Part shown: positions 54,901-64,000 of the stretch, one piece after another | Position numbering within the stretch: position 1 is the first letter of the stretch | Layout of the letters: each line of letters starts with the position of its first letter | Assembly (NCBI GenBank): GCA_030789695.1 | Contig: CM061134.1 | Span: forward strand, 61,077,334 to 61,141,333 | DNA from: Scilla litardierei | Lineage: Eukaryota; Streptophyta; Magnoliopsida; Asparagales; Asparagaceae | Reading direction: 5' to 3' | DNA: 64,000 bases | Position numbers and translations under genes: made by a program | Notes under the pieces: generated by a model | Told to the model about the DNA's origin: nothing | Seen by the model: only the letters and a program-made list of their open reading frames with translations | Databases searched by the model: none

Positions 54901-57780
54901 CTTTTTAACTCAAATACACGTGCAACTAAATCTGGACGGTCGGTAGCCTTTTGATTGGGCAGTAGAGCCGAAGTAATTTCTGGCCACTTTGGATTTGCGG
55001 TCATGGTAAGAAAAATATCCGGGTGCTGGTTATAACGTGTGATAGCCATCGAGTCTTGAAATATTCAAACATGTGACGTGCACTGCCAGTGAAAGATGAA
55101 GGAAGTATCATGCGCTGTCCAATTTGGTCGCATCTGGCATATGCATCGATATCTGCAAGACCCTGATAGAGCTCTGAGCGGAGTTTTCGTTGATTAAGTT
55201 TGATGAATGTCAAACGATGTTGCTCAGTTGCTGCCCAAGCATCAACTATGAACTCCTGGAATAACTTTCCCGCTCTCAAAATTGAAGAATACTCGTTCTG
55301 TCTTTCAAACAGACGGTAGCTATAAAACTCACACATGGTCAGGCGTCTACTTGATGCTATGTTTTGAACTGGATCCCACTGCATCAACTCAGGTTCCCAT
55401 CCAAGCTGACCATCAGGAAATAATAAGACGTAGTGTAATGGTAAGTATGCAGGATGAGTCTCATTGATTTGCATTAATTGATGATTTCCTCGAAGATGTA
55501 AAACTATATCTCGCATCCCGGAAGGTTGATAGCCATCGCCAGGTAAAATAACCGCAATCTCATCTACGGTTGGGAGGTTATAACGGCGACGATCCTTGTT
55601 TGAATTGTAATGCAGATATACAGGAAGATCATGACCACCTAAATCTGCTTGAGATAAAACAGAATACGCCTGACAATATAGTTTGATGAATGGATTTATG
55701 CCCGATAGACAATTTTGAATAATTTGTAAGACATCCTTGCTCAAATGTGGATTTCTATTACTTCGTAACTCCATAGCAGAATCCGGATCATATATGTAAA
55801 GTTGACAATAACTGGCTGTTTGATCCGGTTGGGGCAGAAGTTATCCTGTTCGATGGCGTAATTCTCCATGAATTGTAAATATGTTCGGGCCTCTGCCAGC
55901 AATCAATCTTTGATCCATTGTCACACCAAGGCTGGTAAATGCCTTAGCTGCATTATACTCCCGAGTATACTTTCGAAATGATTTTGATGCTTCACTGTCA
56001 CCATCATATAATTCTCTAAGTGCTGGAGGGGGTTCATTAAGTTTCGGCAATCTTACTTTTCCTTGCAAACAACATGTGCCAAAAAGACGTGTTGTCAAAG
56101 TTGACCTCGACAACCGTTCATCCAACCAGTGTAAGGCTGAACAATGAGGGCATGGAATGTTCATTAATCCAAGATGGTGCCGACCAAAATCAACCTGAGT
56201 TGGTGGACCAGAGCCATGATGAGTTGACCTACAAACTAACATCGAAGCTATGCCATCATCTTCATGTTCAGCTTGAAAAGTTGCGACTGGAGGTATTATG
56301 TGAGGTGTATTAAGTGATCCTGTAGCTAAACACCTATCCAATATAAAACCAACATTAAATAAATTTACATTACATTAAAGTAGATAGATTCCATAGATAA
56401 TAACCTGGAAGATGGTTCAGCATCTTGGGCTGAGACCTCATCTTCATGTTCAACAGTAGAAGTTGGTAATGCATGTGTGCTTTGAGGTATATCAAGTACA
56501 CTGTTAGGAGTCATATATCGAGATATGTTTCCTTGTTTTTGTTCTCGATCTCTCCTTTTGTGTTGAGCTAAAGACCTATCAAAAATAAACCCAAAACTAA
56601 ATACAAATACAATACATGAGTAGAATTGATTTTATGTACAGTCAGGTGGATAATAACCTGACAGATGGTCCAGGTACTTGTCCAGAAATCATATCGTTAT
56701 GCAAGGCTGAGACAGCATCTTCTTGTTCAAACGGGGAAGTTGTCATCGCTGGTGTTAAATGAGGCATATCAAGGACACTGTCAGAAGTCAAAGCGTGAGA
56801 TATGTTTCGGTGTTCTTGTTCACGCTCTCGATCTCGCCTTCTGCGTTGAGCTAAAGACCTATCCAAATTACACCCAAACTAATTACAGTTAAAATACATG
56901 ATAGTAGTAAAGATTTTATGTTTAATCAGGTGATAATAACCTGACAGATGGTCCAGGTACTTGTCCGGAATTCATAACGTTACGTGAGGCTGCGACAGCA
57001 TCTTCTTGTTCAACCGGGGAAATTGTCATTGCTGGTGGTATATGATGCATATCAAAGACACTATTAGATGTCAAAGCGTGAGATATGTTTCGGTGTTCTT
57101 GTTCACGCTCTCGAGCTCGCCTTCTGCGTTGAGCTAAAGACCTATCCAAATAACACCCAAACTAATTACAATTAAAATACATGATAGTAGTATAGATTTT
57201 ATGTTTAGTCAGGTGATAATAACCTAACAGATGGTCCAGGTACTTGTCCAGAATTCATAGTGTTCCGCGAGGCTGAGACAGCATCTTCTTGTTCAACTGG
57301 GGAAGTTGTGAGTGATGGTGTTATATGAGGCATATCAAGGACACTGTCAGACGTCAGAGCGTGAGATATGTTTCGGTGTTCTTGCTCACGCTCTCGATCT
57401 CGCCTTCTGCGTTGAGCTAAAGACCTATCCAAATTACACCCAAACTAATTACAATTAAAATACAGTAGAGTATATTTGATTTTTGGCACATTCAAATGGA
57501 AATAACCTGGCAGATGGTTCTGCGTCGTGTTCAAAAATTGTGTCATTATGATTCCTTTTATGTTGCCATTGTCGCAAGGGTGAAATGCGACGAACACTTG
57601 GTAGTGAAGAACTAATCGTAGGCTCAGTGAGAGAGCTATGTTGTTCTTGTCCTTTCCGTGAGGCTGATACGTCACTATCAACAGATGCCTAAATTGAGTG
57701 CATAGCATAACCTTGATTAATGATGATCAATCAAGCATGAATATAGTAATTTATACTAACAAATTCCATACCGTTCGCAT
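51995..57780 (-). CDS. Helitron RepHel protein (HUH nuclease + PIF1-like helicase), one stop and one frameshift
   Basis: Proposed exons (minus): 57772-57780 (ATG CGA ACG), 57507-57688, 57224-57424, 56941-57141, 56658-56858, 56405-56575, 52845-56333 and 51995-52759, all with GT..AG borders. The Rep part has the HUH motif ([11 protein letters not shown], about 54790-54810) and two catalytic tyrosines (YIHKY, about 54385-54401). The helicase has Walker A GGAGTGKT (about 53347-53371), Walker B LIIWDE (about 53130) and GDFRQILPV, ending with [14 protein letters not shown]. It would nick and unwind DNA for rolling-circle transposition. A TAA near 55838 and a one-base shift near 55065 break it. The remainder is open over more than 1,200 codons, so inactivation looks recent. 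Confidence 0.93.
56405..57424 (-). repeat. tandemly repeated N-terminal exon of RepHel
   Basis: Three 201-bp exons (57224-57424, 56941-57141, 56658-56858) with about 82-bp introns repeat at 283 bp; a fourth, 171-bp diverged copy is at 56405-56575. Each begins with G and ends with AG, so any number can be spliced in frame. The peptide is an Arg/Glu-rich start ([18 protein letters not shown]), a Ser/Thr-rich middle and an end QVPGPSV. The introns are also repeated. Confidence 0.92.
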
Positions 57781-57799
57781 GTTGGTGTGAAGCAAATGG

Positions 57800-60700
57800 G
57801 AATGCGAAAATCCGTAGGCTGGTCAAAGAATGCCAACGTATAACTGAATCATTTAAACTTAGTGTTAACATAATTTTATCACAGATGAATATTTATTCTG
57901 AGCGAATGAGTGAATTTGACATATTCAAATGAGTTTGAAGGTTGACATATTCAAATTTTATCACAGTTTATAAAATTTGAAGTGAATATGACATATTCAT
58001 TTGAAGTTTATCACTCATGTGAATAAATTTGACAAATTTAAATTCCATATGTCAAACTGTGACGTATTCATTTGCTCAGTTTCTCGGCATCAGGACCCTA
58101 ATCCAAATAGCAAAATATGCAAATGACAGGACGTGTTGATACAATTAGTGTGGATATCAAATTCATTTCAATGTTCACATATTCAAAAATTTGAGCATAT
58201 CCTATATCCCATTTCAAAATTGAGTGCATATTCAAAATTTCCTATGGTGATCTGTACTTGACATGTTCAAATGCAAATTGAGTGCATATCCTGTCAAGTA
58301 ACAATAACATCCCAATTCATCTGTTGAGAAATATCATCCCAAGTAACTAAATTCAAGTTCAAAATTCAAATTGAGAATTTTAGTTACTTGACCGGATATC
58401 TTATAACAAATCAAATTGATATTCAAAATTCCAATTCATATACAATATCACAATTCAATTCACATATTCAAAGTTGAAAATTGAAACTTTTGAAAATTGA
58501 AAATCTGAATGCCAGGATATTTGAAACTTGCTTTATCTAAAAATTGAAACTTTTGAATTGAGTTCAAGTTCCAAAACTTGAGTACATTAACTTGACCACT
58601 TTGTTCAAAATGAAAGGGTCCTGATCCACACATGAGTTCGAAATCTGAAAATTGAGTACATCCAGGATACCCAAATATAGAATATCCAGGACTTATGTTT
58701 TATCAATCTTGGACTTTTGATAAAACATTTGAATTGATAAAACATTCTACTGAATGATAAAACATTTGGAATTGAAGCATACTGTAGAATGGAACATAGG
58801 ACCCTTTCAAAAAATTTATATTTTGATAAAACATTTGGAACAGGACTTATAGAATTCTAAACATTTGTTCCATTCTACTGTATGCTATGTTAAGTCCTGG
58901 ATAGTTCCATTTTATCAGGACTTATGTTCCATTCTATTGTATGCTATGTTAAATGTTGCAGGTTATCAATTTATCAGGACAATTTCCAATAGGATAGCAG
59001 GTGTTATTTTGGGTGGATTTTCCATTAACTTATATATTCCATTAACATAAGTCCTGATATAACACCTGATAATGATATGGGTGGAATTTATGTTAATGTT
59101 AAAATCAACCCACCCATCCATTAACATTTATCCATATAAATTCCACCCATCCATTAACATAAATTTCCATTATCAGGACTTGTATATTCCACCCATATCA
59201 GGACTTCTGTCTTTAATTAACTTATATATTCAATTCTAAACACATGCTATGCTATGTTTAAAGTCTTTAACATATATATTCAATTTCCATTAACTTATAT
59301 ATCAATTCATCTGTAATATCAATACTTATGTTCCACTCAATTTCCATCCATTAACATTTATCCATATAAATTCCACCCTTATAAATTCAACCCTTATAAA
59401 TTTTTCCATTAGCAGGACTTATATATTCTACCCATATCAGGACTTCTGTCTTTAACATTAACTTATACAATCAATTCTAAACACCTACTATGCTATGTTA
59501 AAAGTCTATAACATATATATTCAATTTCCATTAACTTATATATCATTCATCTGTAATATCAGGACTTATGTTCCACTCAATTTCCATTATCAGGACAATT
59601 TCCACTCAATTTCCACTCAATTAACAATATATTCCATTAAATTATCAGGACTTAAGTTCCACTCAATTTCCATTATCAGGACAATTTCCACTCAATTTCC
59701 ACTCAATTAACAATATATTCCATTAAATTATCAGGACTTATGTTCCACTCAATTTCCATTTGATTCCATATATTGTTGCAGGTTATCAGGACATATGTTG
59801 CATAATTTCACTCAATACTGTAATAACACTCAATTTTCCATTTAACACATATGGAATTGAGATACTTGAGATACTTACATTGAAAATTTAACAATGTGTA
59901 TCTCAAGTATCCTTACTTGAATGAATTCTGTGAAGGAATTTAACACATATTGAATCAAATTTATGTGTATCTCAATAATCTTGATTTGTATATCTGCAAT
60001 AATTTGATTTGTATCTCATACTTGAGATACACATATATGGAATCAAATTTAACACATTAGCTAAATTATGCAAGATTGAGTTCACATAGGATATCCTGCA
60101 ACAATAACACATATCATGTATCTCAATTCTCAAGTTCATCATTCAAAATTTAACATTCATGATTTACAGGATTAGATGAATGAGATGCAAAATTCAGTTC
60201 ATCATTCAAATATTTAACATTCATGTTCAAAAATTTAACATTCATCATTCAACAATAACACATATCATGGCAAAAGTGTTAAAAATGAGATATCATCTGT
60301 CATGAGATACACATAAATGTATTCCTTATCTCAAAATTTGGAACTTAAATGAGATATCCTTGCTTTATCTAATAACACATATCAAATTCATGCCAGGATA
60401 TCTCAGTTCATGAATGAGTTCAAATTTGGAACTCAATTCAAAAGTTTGGAACATAAATGAGTGATATCCTTGCTTTATCTCATTCATCTAAAGCAAAATC
60501 TGAATGCCAGGTATTCTTGCTTTATCAAATTCATGAGTGATATCCTTGCTTTATCAAATTCATGCCAAGTTTTGAATTGAGTTCAATCTAATAACACCTA
60601 TCAAACTTGCTTTATCTAATAACACATATCAAATTTGGAACATAAATGAGTTCATGCCAGGATATCTCAGTTCATCATTCAATTCACATATTTTTAACAT

Positions 60701-61735
60701 TCACAGGATATGTGTTATTAGATTTTATCATTCACAGGATATCTCAAATTTTAAAAATGATTAAAAATGATTCACAGGATAAAATCTGAATGTAATTATG
60801 TGAATGATAAAATTATCAAATTTGATATCTCAATGTGTTCACAGGATAAAATTTGAATGATATTTGATAATATTATCAAATCTGATTTTATCATTCACAT
60901 ATCCTGTACAGTCAAATTTGATAACATATATCATTCACATATCCTGTACAGTCACCTAATGATATTTGATAATATTAGATAAAATCTCAATGATAAAATC
61001 TGACTGATAAAATTCACAGGATAAAATCTGAATGATAAAATTTGATAAAATCTGAATATAAAATCTGAATGTGTTCACAGGATATGTGTTATTAGATATC
61101 ATTCACAGGATATCTTAAATTTTATCATTCACATATCCTTGAGACATATTTTTAACATTCAGTTCATCATTCAATCCAGGATATCTCAGTTCATGTCTCA
61201 AGAGTGTGTGTTATTAGATTTTATCATTCAATTCATCAGGATATGTGTTAACACTCTTGAGACATAATATCAAAATTTGACATTCATCATTCATCATTCA
61301 AAAATTTGAGATAGAATATCAAAATTCAGTTCATCATTCAAAATTTAACATTCATGATTGATAGGAAATCAAGAAAGAAATTTTTGAGATAAATGAAGAC
61401 AGAAATTTACAGGATATCCTCATGACCAATAACAAAAATGAGAATATCCTCAAAAATCAGAAATAACAAAAATTTAAGTAAGGATATCTCAAAATTCATA
61501 ACAACAGTGTTAAAAATGAGATATCCAATGTCATGAGATACACATAAATGTGTTCCTTATCTCAAAATTTAAAATGAGTTACACAAAAATGAGATATCCT
61601 CTGTCATGATTAAATCTCTCACCTGTTAAATAACATGACTATGGGTGAAACACAAAATCTTGATTAATATCTCTCACCTGTTGAATATCCCAGTTAACTG
61701 TTCAAATCACCAACTTGAACGTTTGAAGAGCACAC
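57800..61735. repeat. Helitron 5' region: mosaic of short shuffled repeats
   Basis: No gene for about 4 kb. The DNA consists of a small vocabulary of 10-25 bp words (TATCAGGACTTATGTTCCA, CAATTTCCATTAAC, AATAACACATATCA, CACAGGATATC, TGATAAAATCTGAATG, GAGATATCC) reused in different order and in both strands. An exact tandem repeat of 86 bp sits at about 59561-59750. It may contain the RepHel promoter. Confidence 0.75.
59561..59750 (+). repeat. 86-bp tandem repeat
   Basis: AGGACTTATGTTCCACTCAA... starts at 59561, 59647 and 59733, a period of 86 bp. The first two units are nearly identical; the third is partial. Confidence 0.9.
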
Positions 61736-61739
61736 CTAG

Positions 61740-62431
61740 ACACCTTGCAAAAAATCCGAAACAACCAAGTGAGGAAGATGATTGATAAAACACAAAATGT
61801 TGCTACAACATGGGCGAATGATAAAACTCAAGATGGCAACGTGAGGAAGATGATTACGGCTGTTGCGTGGAGGCTGATGATTATGGGGATGGATCCTTCA
61901 AGATGATGTTGAGGATGAGGGAGATGGCAACGTTGGATGGAAACGTGATGAGGCTGATGATTATGGGGTTGGATGCTTGAAGATGATGTTGAAGATAAGG
62001 GAGATGTTAACGTTGGATGGAAACGTGAGGATGTTGAAGATGAGGAAGATCACCTTCACTCGTTGTACTCTCCAAATTAATTCCCTCCAAGAAACGTGAG
62101 GGAGATGGCTCTGATGTGATCAAATAATTTGATCACATCACCAATTTTCCCCCTAATTTTCCCTCCATATACTAATTTTCCCTCCAATTTCAAACCATGC
62201 TGCCAACGGGTGAAGGGTTCTTCAAATGATGTCACCTTCAATGAGTTCAATTTCATTCAATTTCATTCAAATTTCATTCAAATTTCATTCACTGAGTTCA
62301 ATTTCATTCAAATTTCATTCAAATTCAAGACAAATTCATAAGAGCTCAAATTACATGCTGACTAGGACAAAGCAATATGACTGGACTGCTGACTGGGACA
62401 AAATTCAAATTATGCATGAAATATAGAATAG
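61740..62431. other. Helitron 5' terminal segment, no recognised gene
   Basis: A GA-rich partial repeat of about 81 bp (GAGGCTGATGATTATGGGG at about 61870 and 61951) is followed by CAATTTCATTCAAATTTCATT repeats (62245-62330). The last 80 bp contain CTGACTAGGACAAAGC and GACTGCTGACTGGGACAAA, as at the other Helitron 5' ends. Confidence 0.6.
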
Positions 62432-62432
62432 A

Positions 62433-62493
62433 TATGTATGTTTATATATATATACACACACAAATATATATATATGTATAGATATGTATGTAT

Positions 62494-62529
<36 letters not shown>

Positions 62530-62580
62530 GTATATATATGTATGTATGTATATGTATATATATGTATGTATGTATATGTA
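62433..62580. repeat. TA/CA/TATG microsatellite between two Helitrons
   Basis: It fills the whole 148-bp gap between the 5' end of Helitron C and the 3' end of Helitron D. Confidence 0.92.
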
Positions 62581-64000
62581 CTAGTCATAACCCGTGCCCA
62601 TGGGCACGGTTCATTTAAGCTTTTCCCCCGCAAAATCTTTGTTCCCCAAAAAATTATTTCTACAGCCAAAATTTAAAAGAACAAATTAGCGTAAAAATAT
62701 TTAGCGGCACGGGCACCTTCGGCGTGGACGCCTTTGGCACGGAACAACAAATACATAACAGAACAACAAATTCGACACAGGTGCCATCGGTGCGAAACAA
62801 TGCACGAGTGTCTTCGGTGCGGAATTACAAATTCGACGCAGGCGCCTTTGGCGCAAAACAACAAATTAGCGTAACAAATTTTGCAAGACAACAAATTCGA
62901 TGCTAAACATCGCGCGAGCGCATTCAGCACTGAACAACAAATTCGGCGCGGGTGCTTTTGGCGCGGAACAACAAAGTAGCGTAAAAAATTGCATAGCGCC
63001 TTCGACGCGGTTGCTGATTGTTGGTGCGAAACAACGCGTGAGTGCATTCGATACTGAACAACAAATTCGATGCGGGTGCATTTGGCGCCGAACAACAAAT
63101 TAGCATAAAAATTTAGCACGGGCGCCTTCAGCGCATTTGGCACGAAACAACAAATTCGGTGCATGCGCATTTGGCACGAAACAACAAATTTGGCCCAGTC
63201 GCCTTTGGCACGGAACAACAAATTAACATAAAAATTGCACGGGCGTCGTTTGTTGGCGCAGAACAACGCGCAAGCGCATTCGGTGCAGAACAACAAATTC
63301 GGTGCATGTGTCTTTGGCATGGAACAACAAATTAGCGTAAAAAATTCGACGGGGCGCCTTCGGCACGGAACAACAAACCTCAGGGTATTTTCCGGTGACA
63401 GTACTAACTTAAATTTTTTATGTATTTGTTGCTTCGCTGAATTTTTTTACGCAAATTTTTTTACATTGTTTAATTTAATGGATCATGTTTCTCCACAATC
63501 TTTTCAAGGCACTTTTAATTTTAAAGTTCTGGTTCCCAAGACACTTTTCCCCCCAAAATTTAAGTTTTCCGGCTAATTTTTTTCACAAAATCCAATTTCA
63601 ACCATTGATTTACCAAGATTTGTATCCACTAAAGTTTGTTAGAAATATTATAGAAATAAGGTTGTCAAATTATTTACGTTTTCTCTAGAATTCAAAAAAC
63701 TTTTTCAACTGTATAATAGTTGGATACAAATTAAACAAAAATATTATAGAAATATGGTCAAATGAGATACCGCTTGAGTCATGTTGGAAATTTATAGAAT
63801 CAATGCAAGTTTTTCATCAAAGAGCACATGCAATCAAAAAACAGCCTAATTGCCTAAATATTTGTCATCGGACTTAAATTTGCAGCCTTCTAAACCGCCT
63901 CACACACTCTCACACACAGAGACACCCACCATCCCCTGAAAAAATAGAAATTAAAACCCCAAAGGTCATCGAAGAAACTGGCTCGATAGCTCTTCTCTGA
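62581..64000 (-). mobile_element. Helitron D, 3' part (runs off the window)
   Basis: The 3' CTAG at 62581 has the same CCGTGCCCATGGGCACGG palindrome. From there to 64000 it is nearly identical to 41907-43326, including the minisatellite (62670-63380) and the start of the LRR kinase fragment (from about 63890). It is therefore a recent second copy of the element at 41907, flanked like it by a TATG/TA microsatellite. Confidence 0.88.

Larger units (their letters stand above)
41907..62432 (-). mobile_element. Helitron C: putative autonomous Helitron (or tandem pair)
   Basis: The minus-strand 3' end is at 41907 (CCGTGCCCATGGGCACGG, GTTATGA, CTAG, then T). A fitting 5' end TCTATTCTATATTTCATGC is at 62432. 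Both belong to the family of Helitrons A and B, and the Rep/helicase gene lies between them in the right orientation. A second 5'-like end (TCTATTAAACAATTGATGG) occurs at 49713, so the region may instead be a 7.8-kb element (41907-49713) plus an autonomous one (49714-62432) whose own 3' hairpin I could not find. The segment next to the 3' end contains several host gene fragments. Confidence 0.6.

Overview
The window is repeat-dense flowering-plant nuclear DNA. The evidence is plant-type Ty3/gypsy chromoviruses with chromodomains, plant Ty1/copia and CACTA elements, a tRNA-derived SINE, a plant RepHel Helitron, and fragments of plant genes (AGO4-like, MATE, nucleostemin-like GTPase, LRR receptor kinase, MIF-like). 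I see no intact host gene, rRNA, tRNA gene or CRISPR. Nearly every base that can be assigned belongs to a mobile element or a simple repeat.

Left part (1-13.6 kb). A minus-strand LTR fragment of a Tat/Athila-like family lies at about 1-962. It is followed by a decayed chromovirus, E1 (975-13587), of the Tekay/Del type. E1 has about 3-kb LTRs, and its 3' LTR is split by a 1.84-kb TG..CA solo LTR (9977-11812). E1 gag-pol carries several stops, a lost start codon and a mutated protease active site. It also has two intron-like gaps with GT..AG ends.

Middle part (13.6-26.2 kb). A minus-strand solo LTR with a Tekay-like start (E3, about 13648-23194) contains an AGO4-like exon in antisense. It is itself split by a 6.66-kb CACTA element (15724-22379) that carries part of a MATE transporter gene. 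To the right is the 3' end of a Ty1/copia element.

26.2-35 kb. A young chromovirus, E2 (26239-34873, minus strand), has a perfect 5-bp target duplication and two 2407-bp LTRs. It sits inside a SINE. E2 shares both intron-like gaps with E1, but it has lost RNase H and the start of integrase in one deletion.

Right part (35-64 kb). This is a Helitron district. Four 3' termini of one family (35487, 36164, 41907, 62581) share an 18-nt palindrome next to CTAG, and all read on the minus strand. Two elements are joined head to tail without spacer (35487-36163 and 36164-40569). A RepHel gene (about 51995-57780, minus) has one stop, one frameshift and four tandem copies of a frame-neutral N-terminal exon. 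Helitron ends are flanked by TA/CA/TATG microsatellites, and the elements carry a minisatellite and gene fragments.

Three points deserve most attention. The same two intron positions occur in the pol of two distinct chromoviruses. Three unrelated LTR families each have an array of family-specific palindromes just upstream of the TATA region. The Helitron Rep gene has a modular repeated exon. Boundaries marked by TG/CA, TSD, CTAG or TIR were read directly; family names rest on protein motifs and remembered family features, without a database search.
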